From: a virus | DNA: 20,249 nt | Virus record (IMG/VR): IMGVR_UViG_3300017746_000227 | Span: 1 to 20,249 of that record | Direction: 5' to 3' (one strand) | Part shown: positions 1-6,537 of the stretch, in pieces | How positions within the stretch are numbered: the stretch's first letter is position 1 | Layout of the letters: each line of letters opens with the position of its first letter | The notes under the pieces: model-generated | The model's input: only the letters and a program-made list of their open reading frames with translations | Databases searched by the model: none | What the model was told of the DNA's origin: nothing | Translations under genes and position numbers: made by a program

Positions 1-1
1 G

Positions 2-1234
2 GTAATCTTTGTTGAGGGTGAAATGGATTGCTTGTCATTAGCTCAAGTTGGATTTAAGAATGTCACCACTCTAAGTGATGGAGCATCTTCAACAGTTTCT
101 ACAGATCCTAATGATTCAAGATTTAAAGGTTTAGGTAATTCACCAATAGTTGCAGATAAGGTTATTTTATTTTGTGATGATGATGAAGCAGGTAGAGCTC
201 TCAAAGAATCTCTTTTGTATAGAGTTGGCAAAGATAAAGCATGGTATGTGAACCTGAGTAAGTATGGTGATTGTAAAGATGCTAATGATGTCTTATGCAA
301 ACATGGAGAACAGGCTTTAAAAGATCTTGTTGATGGAGCTATACCATATCCAGTTGAGGGACTATATAAGGCTAGTGATTATTCTAATGAGATTATGGAC
401 CTTTATGAGGGTAGATATGTTAAGCCTATAGAGATTGGAATGGAGGGCTTAGATGAGATCTACAAGATTCAGAAGGGCACTTTCCACTGTATTACTGGGA
501 TCCCGAATCATGGTAAGTCTTTAATGCTTTCTAGTATCTTAATAAAACTTGCAGAGAAACATGGGTGGAGATTTTGTGTTTTTTCACCTGAGCACTCTAC
601 AGCAATGCACATAAGAAGATTATTGCAGCTCTACATAGGAAAAGGTTTTGATGAAACCCTTAATGAAAGAATGACTCCTGAGGATGTCATTAGAGGTATG
701 AAGTTTATTGATGAGCATTTCTACTTTATAGAAACAAGAGATGCTATACCTTCAGTAGATCTAATCATGAAAACTGCTAAAAACTTTGTCTATAAGTATG
801 GTGCTGCAGCTCAGGGAGTTGGGCTAGTGATAGATCCATATAATGAAGTAGATGCTAACAGGAAGCAGGGTAAGAGAGAAGATGAGCACATAAGAGACTT
901 TATATCAGAATGTAAGAAGTTCTGTAGGATGCACAATGCTGTAGTTTGGTGTGTAGCTCATCCAACTAAATTACCAAGAGAAACCAATGGTGGATATTCG
1001 CCACCTGACAGCTATTCAATATCAGGATCTAGTCACTGGTCTAACATGGCTGATTGTATTCTGACAGTTCATAGAGACTTTGATGCAGGATCTACTTCTA
1101 TCCTGACCCGAAAGATTAGAGAACAGGACCTATATGGAAAGATTGGTGAAGCCAAATTTCAGTATGACTTTAGGACCTATAACTTTAGAAAGTATGAAGA
1201 TATATATGACAGCTATGATGACTGGTCTAAATAG
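2..1234 (+). CDS. Replicative helicase-primase (T7 gp4/Twinkle-like), 5' partial
   Basis: This would unwind DNA, and possibly prime it, at the phage replication fork. The frame is open to the window edge, and the codons before the first ATG (23) read VIFVEGE, the conserved TOPRIM glutamate strand, so the true start lies upstream. The second TOPRIM motif is ILFCDDDEAG near residue 60. A RecA-type helicase domain follows, with Walker A GIPNHGKS (about residues 160-167), a Walker B-like strand ending VIDPYN, and a downstream CVAHPTK segment. An N-terminal zinc-binding domain, if present, is outside the window. The 3' end overlaps the convergent regulator gene by 22 bp. Family assignment is secure; whether primase activity is retained cannot be judged. 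Confidence 0.9.
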   Translation, partial: VIFVEGEMDCLSLAQVGFKNVTTLSDGASSTVSTDPNDSRFKGLGNSPIVADKVILFCDDDEAGRALKESLLYRVGKDKAWYVNLSKYGDCKDANDVLCKHGEQALKDLVDGAIPYPVEGLYKASDYSNEIMDLYEGRYVKPIEIGMEGLDEIYKIQKGTFHCITGIPNHGKSLMLSSILIKLAEKHGWRFCVFSPEHSTAMHIRRLLQLYIGKGFDETLNERMTPEDVIRGMKFIDEHFYFIETRDAIPSVDLIMKTAKNFVYKYGAAAQGVGLVIDPYNEVDANRKQGKREDEHIRDFISECKKFCRMHNAVVWCVAHPTKLPRETNGGYSPPDSYSISGSSHWSNMADCILTVHRDFDAGSTSILTRKIREQDLYGKIGEAKFQYDFRTYNFRKYEDIYDSYDDWSK

Positions 1235-1428
1235 AAGTCATTAGGAGAAACAGCACCTTCCGTATAATCATGAATAGCCAACATTTCAGATTTGCGGGGG
1301 ATGCGTTTTGCAATTACATACTTACTCAATCCGCCTTGACTTAGTTTGTGTCCAGTAGATTTCTCTAATTGCATAATAAACTCATTTTGAGTGATCTTAT
1401 TTTCTTGGAGATATTGTTTTAATTTCAT
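1213..1428 (-). CDS. Small Cro/XRE-like helix-turn-helix regulator
   Basis: A 71-residue protein with a predicted HTH: the segment from ITQNEF through GGLSKYVIAKRIPRKSEM resembles Cro/C1-type DNA-binding domains, followed by SPNDFY, which is common at the end of short Cro-like repressors. It is the only minus-strand gene in the early block. Its 3' end overlaps the helicase gene, and it diverges from the nuclease gene at 1521. A strong-looking promoter (1455-1483) reads into it and overlaps the promoter for the rightward genes, the classic layout for a repressor acting on its own and the divergent promoter. That role is inference from position and fold. Confidence 0.7.
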   Translation of the reverse strand: MKLKQYLQENKITQNEFIMQLEKSTGHKLSQGGLSKYVIAKRIPRKSEMLAIHDYTEGAVSPNDFYLDQSS

Positions 1429-1450
1429 ATGTAATTATTCCGTTATGAAC

Positions 1451-1479
1451 TTGCATTATATGACATAGCGGGTTAAAAT
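1451..1479 (+). promoter_or_regulatory. Candidate sigma70-like promoter for the nuclease/annealase operon
   Basis: TTGCAT (1451-1456), a 17-nt spacer and TAAAAT (1474-1479) precede the nuclease ATG at 1521. The -35 box is weak (3 of 6 consensus bases), the -10 good (5 of 6). The spacer holds ATATGACATAGCGGGT, which recurs near two other promoters (4301-4317 and, on the minus strand, 10388-10372), so it may be an operator. Confidence 0.5.
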
Positions 1480-1483
1480 TCAA
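1455..1483 (-). promoter_or_regulatory. Sigma70-like promoter for the Cro-like regulator
   Basis: Read on the minus strand, TTGAAT (1483-1478), a 17-nt spacer and TATAAT (1460-1455) sit 27 bases upstream of the regulator's ATG at 1428. The -10 box is perfect and the spacing ideal. It overlaps the oppositely directed promoter at 1451-1479, so the two should compete. Confidence 0.7.
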
Positions 1484-1487
1484 CTTA

Positions 1488-1511
1488 CATCTAATGAAAA
1501 CCATCTAATGA
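1488..1511 (+). repeat. Direct repeat CATCTAATGA x2 before the nuclease gene
   Basis: CATCTAATGA occurs at 1488-1497 and again at 1502-1511, so the copies are 14 bases apart. The second copy runs into the AGGAG ribosome binding site of the gene at 1521. It could be a binding site for a translational or transcriptional repressor, or chance in AT-rich DNA. Confidence 0.45.
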
Positions 1512-1520
1512 GGAGATAAA

Positions 1521-2333
1521 ATGATGACTAATGATCCATTCGCAAGATTTGAAATAGAGCACCTAAGCTCTCAATCAATAAACCTTTTTTTAACTAACTT
1601 ACCACTCTTTATAATTCGTTACTTATACAAGTATAAGAACCCAACTAATGCAGCCATGATCAGAGGATCTCTGACAGATAAATTTATTGGATCTGCGTTG
1701 AGATATCAATGGGATGTGGACCTTAAATCATGGGAGAGAACTGCCCCTAATTACTCTGTAAAAGATCTACAAGAGAGAGCTAATAAATATTTTGATGCAG
1801 AGATTGATGATGAAAACTTTGAGGATACGCCTGAGAAGATTCAGACTGAGAAAGATAATCTAAATAAATATATAGAGTTGGGCGTTCCGTTTTATAGATC
1901 TCTTGGAGATCCAGTATCTTATCAAAAGAAAGTCAGCTTAGACTTTGACGAACTCAGTATTCCGATTATTGGATACCTTGATTTAGAATTTGAAGATCAG
2001 GTCAGGGATATAAAAACAACAGCAAGGAGACCTGCAAAGCTCCCTGAACCAGTCAGCCGACAGTTAGCTATATATGCTGCTGCAACTGAAAAGACTAAGG
2101 CGGTGGCAGACTACCTCTTAGTCTCTAAAACTAAGGCAGAGGTTATCACTTTAGAATGTGATGATCTAAACCTTAGACTTGATGAAGTGTATAGAGTCTC
2201 ATTAGCAATGATGAACCTCTTACATAACAATGATATTAACTCTTTATGTAGCCAATGCTTTCCCGACTTCTCGGACTGGAGATGGGACTTGCCATCAATT
2301 CAGGTTGCAAAAGAACTATGGAGAATAAAATGA
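1521..2333 (+). CDS. PD-(D/E)XK nuclease, RecB/Cas4-like
   Basis: A 270-residue protein with the core of a RecB-family exonuclease. GYLDLEF carries the motif aspartate (about residue 154), VRDIKTTAR carries the DxK pair (about 163-165), and a downstream QLAIYA gives the QxxxY motif. The early RGSLTDKFIG segment stands where many relatives have GxxxH, but the histidine is absent. Two cysteines near the C terminus (LCSQC) do not clearly make the full Cas4 iron-sulfur cluster. AGGAG lies 5 nt before the ATG; a second ATG follows at 1524. It directly precedes a Rad52-like annealing protein, the usual exonuclease-annealase pairing of phage recombination (as in Red), so it probably resects double-stranded ends. 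Confidence 0.8.
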   Translation: MMTNDPFARFEIEHLSSQSINLFLTNLPLFIIRYLYKYKNPTNAAMIRGSLTDKFIGSALRYQWDVDLKSWERTAPNYSVKDLQERANKYFDAEIDDENFEDTPEKIQTEKDNLNKYIELGVPFYRSLGDPVSYQKKVSLDFDELSIPIIGYLDLEFEDQVRDIKTTARRPAKLPEPVSRQLAIYAAATEKTKAVADYLLVSKTKAEVITLECDDLNLRLDEVYRVSLAMMNLLHNNDINSLCSQCFPDFSDWRWDLPSIQVAKELWRIK

Positions 2334-3010
2334 TGAATGAATTGACCTATGCGGAAGTGTGGAAAAAACTAAGCACTATAAAATGTGAGAATGTAGATAA
2401 GAAGGGTAAGTTTACCTATATGAGTTGGGGGGTTGCATGGCTAGAGCTAATGAAAGTATATCCCTTTGCTACATATGAATTTCTTGATGAGACTTATGAA
2501 GAGAATGGAACCTGCATGGTCCATTGCATAGTCAAGATAGGCAGCTTAGAAAGGTATATGTGGCTCCCTATAATGGACTTTAATAATAACAGTGTTAAGA
2601 ACGCTACAAGCAGACAGATATCTGATGGCAGAATGAGAGCACTTGTTAAGGCTATAGCAATGTTTGGTCTAGGACATAATATCTTTTCTAATAAAGACTC
2701 TTCAGTCTATGGTGAAGATCTACCTGATGAAACTAAAGATGCAGCAGAAGCAACTGTAGTTGAAGAGATCTACACTTATACATTCACTAAGACTGGGGGT
2801 GAGGTTATAGGAGCTGATGATCCTTTAGATTATCTAAACCTAATAGCACCAAGCCTTAAACAGCCTAACAATGTGCTTCATAAGAAATGTTTTGTAGAGA
2901 ACTTTGATGCCATTAAGTTTGCTTCTCAATATGCTGATGAAGCAACTAAAGCTAGATATGAAACATTGATTTCAATGTATAAGCAGGAACCTGATGAAAG
3001 CAGTTCCTGA
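2330..3010 (+). CDS. DUF1071 / Sak3-type single-strand annealing protein
   Basis: The 226-residue product matches the DUF1071 pattern as I know it: YAEVWKKLS at the start, then FTYMSWGVAWLELMKVYP, WLPIMDFNNNSVKN, and RQISDGRMRALVKAIAMFGLGHNIF. This family is grouped with phage Rad52-like annealases (Sak3). It would coat and anneal single strands made by the upstream nuclease. The start is placed at the ATG overlapping the nuclease stop (AATGA), with GGAG about 6 nt before it; an in-frame ATG at 2318 and a second at 2333 are alternatives. The acidic C-terminal third is not conserved as far as I can tell and could contact partner proteins. Confidence 0.8.
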   Translation: MMNELTYAEVWKKLSTIKCENVDKKGKFTYMSWGVAWLELMKVYPFATYEFLDETYEENGTCMVHCIVKIGSLERYMWLPIMDFNNNSVKNATSRQISDGRMRALVKAIAMFGLGHNIFSNKDSSVYGEDLPDETKDAAEATVVEEIYTYTFTKTGGEVIGADDPLDYLNLIAPSLKQPNNVLHKKCFVENFDAIKFASQYADEATKARYETLISMYKQEPDESSS

Positions 3011-3302
3011 GTGTCTTAAGGGTAAACCTAAGCACAAATTAAGTGTCACTGATTGTGTCTACCTATGCCTTAGGAAAGGTAGATACATGATGTTTCATGA
3101 GATCAAAGAAATGATCACAAGCAATACTGGTAAGTTCTATGGAGAAGCTACCATATCTGCTGCTATCAGAGATCTCAGAAATGAAGAGCCAAGAATAAGG
3201 TATGAGCTACACCCTTATAATGAAGTTGTAGTAAAGAGAAGAAGAGCCAATAGCAAAGGCTATGAATATAAATTGATACTAGGAGAAAATAATGCAATTT
3301 GA
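2994..3302 (+). CDS. Small winged-helix-like DNA-binding protein
   Basis: 102 residues, basic. The segment FHEIKEMITSNTGKFYGEATISAAIRDLRN reads as a winged-helix core (helix, turn, recognition helix), and a following lysine/arginine-rich hairpin (VVVKRRRANSKGYEYKL) would be the wing. Its ATG lies within the last 17 bases of the annealase gene, preceded by AGGA, so translation is probably coupled. Its place in a recombination operon suggests a replication accessory or regulator. No specific family was recognised. Confidence 0.65.
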   Translation: MKAVPECLKGKPKHKLSVTDCVYLCLRKGRYMMFHEIKEMITSNTGKFYGEATISAAIRDLRNEEPRIRYELHPYNEVVVKRRRANSKGYEYKLILGENNAI

Positions 3303-3714
3303 AAAAAAAGAACTGAAAGGAAGAATGTGGAAAGAGACAAATAGTAAAGTCCTTTTCAAAGGTCCTATTTACATTGAAGGTAAAGATCAATATTTTACAA
3401 TGATCAGCACTCAAGTAAATGGACAGGAGAAGATTGAGCTACTGCAAAGTGTAGGACTCATCTATAGAAAGGATGATCAGAGCAGGGAGAACGCCCCTGA
3501 TCTAGGTGGACCTATTACTGCTATGACTGCTGAAGGATCTAAGTCATTTAAGTATGGAGCATGGGAACAAGCTAATCCTGATACTGGAGATATAAGCCTT
3601 AGTTGTGGCTTATTGATACCGCAAGATCAAAATGGATCTGCAGAGATTGCTCCAAAAGATGAGATAGTCCCACCAAATACAGCAGTCCTTTCTGATGATG
3701 ATATTCCTTTTTGA
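3292..3714 (+). CDS. SSB-like protein with acidic DDDIPF tip
   Basis: 140 residues. The N-terminal part could form a small beta-barrel (alternating strands such as KVLFKGPIYIEG and YFTMISTQVNGQEKIELLQ), then a flexible acidic linker, ending exactly in LSDDDIPF. That D-rich/IPF tip is the hallmark of bacterial single-stranded DNA-binding proteins, which use it to recruit partners. Position directly after the annealase and nuclease supports a role in coating single strands. The OB-fold body is too divergent to confirm by eye. AGGAG lies about 7 nt before the ATG; the gene overlaps the previous one by 11 bp. Confidence 0.65.
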   Translation: MQFEKKELKGRMWKETNSKVLFKGPIYIEGKDQYFTMISTQVNGQEKIELLQSVGLIYRKDDQSRENAPDLGGPITAMTAEGSKSFKYGAWEQANPDTGDISLSCGLLIPQDQNGSAEIAPKDEIVPPNTAVLSDDDIPF

Positions 3715-3722
3715 GGTGCAGT

Positions 3723-3920
3723 ATGAAACTTAAATTTAATTCAAGTAAACCTAATACAGCTACAGTTCAATTCAGGATAGATCCTGACAGTAAAAAGAAG
3801 CTGACTGCACTTAGGAACTATTATGGTGTCACTACAGGTGTGCTGATTAAAGAGATGATTATAGAGTCCTATAAGTCTATCTTGCCATCAGAAAGACCTA
3901 AAGATCCTAATAGCGTATAA
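3723..3920 (+). CDS. Ribbon-helix-helix (CopG/Arc-like) protein
   Basis: 65 residues. The strand ATVQFRIDPDSKKKLTALRNYYGVTTGVLIKEMIIESYKS is the typical RHH pattern: a short beta strand with alternating residues, helix A, a turn, and helix B. Such proteins dimerise and bind short operators. The ATG at 3723 is chosen because GAGG lies just upstream, overlapping the previous stop; an in-frame TTG at 3711 is less likely. It is the last gene before an intrinsic terminator at 3925. Confidence 0.7.
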   Translation: MKLKFNSSKPNTATVQFRIDPDSKKKLTALRNYYGVTTGVLIKEMIIESYKSILPSERPKDPNSV

Positions 3921-3924
3921 ACAT

Positions 3925-3949
3925 AAGGGGTGGAAACGCCCCTTTTTTT
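3925..3949 (+). terminator. Intrinsic terminator after the recombination operon
   Basis: AAGGGGTG, a GAAA tetraloop, CGCCCCTT (8 pairs including one G-U) and a run of seven T. It ends the operon starting at 1521, but the next ATG (3965) is only 15 bases beyond the T run, leaving no room for an ordinary promoter. Confidence 0.85.
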
Positions 3950-3964
3950 ATGTAGGATAGATCT

Positions 3965-4300
3965 ATGGCTAAAAGATTTGTAGATAAAGAACACTTAAAA
4001 TGGGTTACTAAACTACCTTGCACAATATGCAAAGCAGGATTTCTAACGCACTCTAAAGCAATACAAGCTCATCACCTTCTAAGACCATCAACAGGTCCTA
4101 GACAAGGCGTTAAAAGCTCAGATAAAGAGGTTATTCCTCTTTGTTATTATCATCACTCTCTTCTACATACCAAGCATGGAACTGAAGCAAACTTTTTTAG
4201 ACATTATGGTATGCCTGAAGATTTTGGGATCAACTATGCAAAAGAACTATGGGAAAGAAAGACCTATATAGATGATGAGGATAGTGAGCTACCTTTTTAG
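3965..4300 (+). CDS. HNH endonuclease, DUF968/Ref-like
   Basis: 111 residues with a zinc-bound HNH pattern: CTIC (C19, C22), QAHHLLR (H36, H37), then PLCYYHHSLLH (C60, H63, H64, H68) and a final RHYG. This spacing fits the DUF968 / RecA-dependent nuclease (Ref) type found in recombination regions of lambdoid phages, where such proteins act in DNA branch or end processing. It probably complements the upstream nuclease and annealase. The start is only 15 nt after an intrinsic terminator; the leader TAGGATAGATCT holds a short AGGA ribosome binding site. A promoter for the next operon begins 15 bases after its stop. Confidence 0.75.
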   Translation: MAKRFVDKEHLKWVTKLPCTICKAGFLTHSKAIQAHHLLRPSTGPRQGVKSSDKEVIPLCYYHHSLLHTKHGTEANFFRHYGMPEDFGINYAKELWERKTYIDDEDSELPF

Positions 4301-4315
4301 ATATGACATATTGGG

Positions 4316-4344
4316 TTGACTTGTATCCCGTTTTGAACTACTAT
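4316..4344 (+). promoter_or_regulatory. Strong sigma70-like promoter for the small early genes
   Basis: TTGACT (4316-4321), a 17-nt spacer and TACTAT (4339-4344) precede the ATG at 4375. Overlapping its upstream edge is ATATGACATATTGGGTT (4301-4317), whose first 11 bases form the palindrome ATATG-A-CATAT. Nearly the same 17-mer lies in the divergent promoter region at 1458-1474. This is a plausible operator for the Cro-like regulator. Confidence 0.7.
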
Positions 4345-4374
4345 GGACTCATCAATAAATTATAGGAACATAAA

Positions 4375-4776
4375 ATGATGAAAAAAATAATAAACGCACA
4401 CGGAAAGATCAACTCTTTTGGAGCTATATCTTTTGAAGCTGCCACTATCAACTATAGAGAGTCTGTAGGACCTTGTGATTGTGGTGGATCTATATCTTTA
4501 GATACCCAAACTAACACTGATGGATATCAGGATTGGGAAGAACTAGAGTGCACTCAATGCCATAACCCCTCTGCTAATCTTGCAGACTTTGCTATTAACT
4601 ATATACCTCCTTCTGATGCCTTTGGTGACTACAGGAAGGAGAAGATATGGTTAAAGTCTAAGGACTATGTGGAAATGTCTCAAGGTATGACTAGCATGGA
4701 TTGGGATCAATCTGTCAAAGGTCAGAGCTTTGAAGAACTAGCTGCCCGTGAGTTAGGCTTTACAGGAGAAGAATAA
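4375..4776 (+). CDS. Hypothetical early protein with zinc-ribbon-like cysteines
   Basis: 133 residues, family not recognised. CDCGG (about residues 34-38) and CTQCHN (about 63-68) form a C-x-C ... C-x2-C set about 25 residues apart, resembling a zinc ribbon such as those in phage proteins that bind nucleic acid or host RNA polymerase. The rest is acidic with no clear motif. It is first in a run of very small genes behind the promoter at 4316. A second ATG follows immediately at 4378; TAGGAA lies about 7 nt upstream. Confidence 0.6.
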   Translation: MMKKIINAHGKINSFGAISFEAATINYRESVGPCDCGGSISLDTQTNTDGYQDWEELECTQCHNPSANLADFAINYIPPSDAFGDYRKEKIWLKSKDYVEMSQGMTSMDWDQSVKGQSFEELAARELGFTGEE

Positions 4777-5030
4777 TGAAACTAGAAATAATCACTCACC
4801 CTAAATATCTTGGTAATGCTTATGTCATTGAGACTATAGATGGTCTTGCTGAGTGCCTTTGGTGTGCTCCTAGATTTAAAGATGGAACTGTTGATGATCA
4901 TAACTGGTGCATAGTTGAAGATGAGTATGTCTTTGAAAATGTCACTGGATGGAATGAGGTAGAAGTCATTGACAGGATTGATCTACAGGACTTTCTGCAT
5001 AGAGTTAATTTTCACAATGGAGAGCTGTAA
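4776..5030 (+). CDS. Hypothetical small early protein
   Basis: 84 residues, acidic, family not recognised. Tryptophans and cysteines cluster in ECLWCAPRF and NWCIVEDEYVFENVTGW, which could be a compact beta fold. The start overlaps the preceding stop as TAATG, and its own stop overlaps the next ATG in the same way, so the three genes are translationally coupled. AGGAG lies 6-10 nt upstream. Confidence 0.6.
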   Translation: MKLEIITHPKYLGNAYVIETIDGLAECLWCAPRFKDGTVDDHNWCIVEDEYVFENVTGWNEVEVIDRIDLQDFLHRVNFHNGEL

Positions 5031-5200
5031 TGAATATTAAAGATCTACTTTTAAAAAGAGTAAGAGTTATCAATACAACTATTTTTGGTCTATGTATGGG
5101 TCAAAGAGAAAATGGAATGGTCGTAGTTCAAGATGAAGAAACTCATGAGATTGTTGACTATCCATTACATAAACTAGAAAGAGCATATGACAAATTTTAA
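5030..5200 (+). CDS. Hypothetical 56-residue protein
   Basis: Starts on the ATG that overlaps the previous TAA (TAATG at 5028-5032) and ends with TAA at 5198-5200. The product runs from MNIKDLLLKRVRVINTTIFG to LERAYDKF. The central segment (GLCMGQRENGMVVVQDEETHEIVDYPLHKLERAY) looks like a small beta barrel, possibly SH3- or Sm-like, which is a guess. It fills an otherwise empty gap in a tightly coupled operon. Confidence 0.6.
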   Translation: MNIKDLLLKRVRVINTTIFGLCMGQRENGMVVVQDEETHEIVDYPLHKLERAYDKF

Positions 5201-5210
5201 GGAGAAAAAT

Positions 5211-5411
5211 ATGCGTAAATTATATGATCAAGTAATGCCAAAACTTATGAAAAAATATGGCTTCAATGAAAGGACTGATATCTTTAAGATCATGAATAAT
5301 ATGATCACGGATCCTGAAGATCTTAAATCCTTCAAACTTGCTTTTAAATATCCTAATGGAAAGCCTAATCAAAGCAATGATATATCAACTACATTTCAAG
5401 GAGGAAAGTAA
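5211..5411 (+). CDS. Hypothetical small early protein
   Basis: 66 residues, mostly helical, lysine-rich (MRKLYDQVMPKLMKKYGFNERTDIFKIMNNMI). The ATG at 5211 is preferred because AAGGAG lies about 7 nt before it, just after the previous stop; an in-frame ATG at 5187 has no such site. Its stop overlaps the next start (TAATG). Function unknown. Confidence 0.55.
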   Translation: MRKLYDQVMPKLMKKYGFNERTDIFKIMNNMITDPEDLKSFKLAFKYPNGKPNQSNDISTTFQGGK

Positions 5412-5665
5412 TGAGTAAAACAAAAACCCAAACTTCTATGAGGTTAAATCAAATAACCTTAAATCAACTACGCTTTATAAGAGAAGCTACTGGATGTTCA
5501 ATGTCAGTAATCTTAGAAGGCATCATAAATGACTACACACAAGCTCATCTAAGCCGATTAGAGAGCCTTAATGAAAGAAGGCAGCTCATAGCATCAGAGC
5601 AACATCACACGCAGGACAACATCACTGAGTATGAGAATGAGTTAGAGGAGATGTTTCATGTCTAA
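5411..5665 (+). CDS. Ribbon-helix-helix-like protein with C-terminal helix
   Basis: 84 residues. The N-terminal half (TQTSMRLNQITLNQLRFIREATGCSMSVILEGIINDYT) shows the RHH pattern of a basic beta strand and two helices. The second half (about 47-84) is a long acidic/glutamine-rich helix ending ENELEEMF, likely a coiled coil. It resembles the RHH protein at 3723 only in fold. AAGGAGG lies just upstream of the ATG. Possibly an early transcription factor; the target is unknown. Confidence 0.6.
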   Translation: MSKTKTQTSMRLNQITLNQLRFIREATGCSMSVILEGIINDYTQAHLSRLESLNERRQLIASEQHHTQDNITEYENELEEMFHV

Positions 5666-5816
5666 GTTATTTAGAGACTGGTATGAGAAATGTACTGCAG
5701 ATTATGATAGTCTTTCTAAGGAAGAAAAAGCAGAGTTTCAGACATGGGTTGAAGAACAAGGTCAGGATGAACCTGATCATGAGGGGGAAAATGATGGAGA
5801 GTATAGTAATGTATGA
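5658..5816 (+). CDS. Hypothetical 52-residue acidic protein
   Basis: Begins at ATGTCTAAG, whose first 8 bases overlap the previous stop, with GAGGAG about 8 nt upstream. The product starts MSKLFRDWYEKCTADYDSLS and then becomes strongly acidic (EEQGQDEPDHEGENDGEYSNV). Short acidic phage proteins of this kind often mimic DNA or bind host factors, but nothing here proves that. Its stop overlaps the next gene. Confidence 0.55.
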   Translation: MSKLFRDWYEKCTADYDSLSKEEKAEFQTWVEEQGQDEPDHEGENDGEYSNV

Positions 5817-5988
5817 ATTTCAGTATGAGGACAAGCTGACTTATGAAGCCAATTTTAACAGGTGGTTATATGAAGCTAGGAAAGAAAGGAGACAATATAA
5901 TGATGACTTTCTTGAAATAGATGAAGGAGAGTTAATCTTCAGAAAAATGTATGGTTTTAAAGAGATACAAAAAAGGGTCTTTGGTTAA
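5794..5988 (+). CDS. Hypothetical small early protein, last of the rightward block
   Basis: 64 residues from the ATG at 5794, chosen because GAGGGGG lies 6 nt before it; ATGs at 5791 and 5809 are possible. The product has aromatic and charged residues throughout (YEFQYEDKLTYEANFNRWLYEARKERRQY) and a basic end. Function unknown. The stop lies inside the bidirectional terminator hairpin and overlaps the convergent gene by 4 bp. Confidence 0.55.
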   Translation: MESIVMYEFQYEDKLTYEANFNRWLYEARKERRQYNDDFLEIDEGELIFRKMYGFKEIQKRVFG

Positions 5989-5998
5989 GATCCTTTTT
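5970..5998. terminator. Bidirectional intrinsic terminator at the convergent junction
   Basis: AAAAAGGGTCTT (5970-5981), loop TGGTT, AAGATCCTTTTT (5987-5998): 12 pairs with one G-U. Flanking A and T runs give a U tail on either strand. It overlaps the stop codons of both converging genes (5988 and 5985), so it ends early (+) and late (-) transcription with no wasted sequence. Confidence 0.85.
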
Positions 5999-6221
5999 CT
6001 TTAGCTTTGATCTCTGAGGAGTACATGATGTTTAATCCCGCAAGGGTGCATAATCTTTGCTTCTCATCCTTTCCTTTATCTGTAAGCTCATGCAATTCAT
6101 CAATCATGATCACATAACCTTCTTTAACAAGCTCACTTAGAACCTCTGATGGCAGAGAGTCTCTGAACATTATAGAAAGTAAACCACCTAGTCTTTTTGT
6201 TTGAGTTTTACTTAAAGCCAT
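5985..6221 (-). CDS. Hypothetical small late protein
   Basis: 78 residues, helical and charged, last gene of the leftward block. ALSKTQTKRLGGLLSIMFRDSLPSEVLSELVKEGYVIMIDELHELTDKGKDEKQRL reads like a small helix-turn-helix or winged-helix fold, but no family is recognised. Its ATG overlaps the preceding gene's last 14 bases. The stop lies in the bidirectional terminator. Confidence 0.55.
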   Translation of the reverse strand: MALSKTQTKRLGGLLSIMFRDSLPSEVLSELVKEGYVIMIDELHELTDKGKDEKQRLCTLAGLNIMYSSEIKAKEKGS

Positions 6222-6408
6222 TCTTAATCCATTTATAAAATTTTCTTAAATCTGCATCTAGTCCTTCTAACATCTCTTTTAAATCTTTGAAACCATCAGA
6301 CATTTTACTTTCCTTATGTTCAAAGATCCTTCCATAATTTTGATTGTAGGCTTTATGATTTTCATTTCTTCTTCTATCACCCTTACCGCCTTCCCATTGC
6401 TTAGATAT
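6208..6408 (-). CDS. Small 'GGKGD..NYGRIF' phage protein, probable non-ATG start
   Basis: Residues (M)SKQWEGGKGDRRR followed by YNQNYGRIF match a short motif common near the start of small phage proteins of unknown function. Those usually begin MSK or similar. Here the codon at that place (6408-6406) is ATA, with a perfect AAGGAG 7 nt upstream (6421-6416). An in-frame GTG at 6429 lies upstream of the ribosome site. A second strong site (AAGGAAAG) precedes an in-frame internal ATG at 6303 (MSDGFKDLKEM), so the last 31 residues may also be made alone, or two genes may have fused. Function unknown. Confidence 0.5.
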   Translation of the reverse strand: MSKQWEGGKGDRRRNENHKAYNQNYGRIFEHKESKMSDGFKDLKEMLEGLDADLRKFYKWIKNGFK

Positions 6409-6517
6409 GATGCTTCTCCTTTGATTCACATATTAAACAAAACAAAAAGTCCTGCTTTTCTTTCACTAATCTTTGTAATATTTCCAACTCTTGTTCTGTC
6501 TTTTGTATCTTTTCCAT
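6401..6517 (-). CDS. Hypothetical 38-residue protein
   Basis: ATG at 6517 to TAA at 6401. The product begins MEKIQKTEQELEILQRLVKE, a heptad-like helix, and ends FCLICESKEKHHI with a CxxC. It lies between the endolysin stop and the next small gene and overlaps the latter's proposed start by 8 bases (ATATCTAA), the same geometry as the ATGTCTAA overlap at 5658. The ribosome binding site is weak. A different overlapping frame (6426-6668) covers the endolysin 3' end and is judged spurious. Confidence 0.45.
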   Translation of the reverse strand: MEKIQKTEQELEILQRLVKEKQDFLFCLICESKEKHHI

Positions 6518-6537
6518 AATCTGCAGATCTACTTTTT

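Noticed and set aside
3175-3414. Minus-strand open frame rich in F, L and S opposite the SSB-like gene
   Set aside because: It covers the junction of two supported genes and has no start signal.
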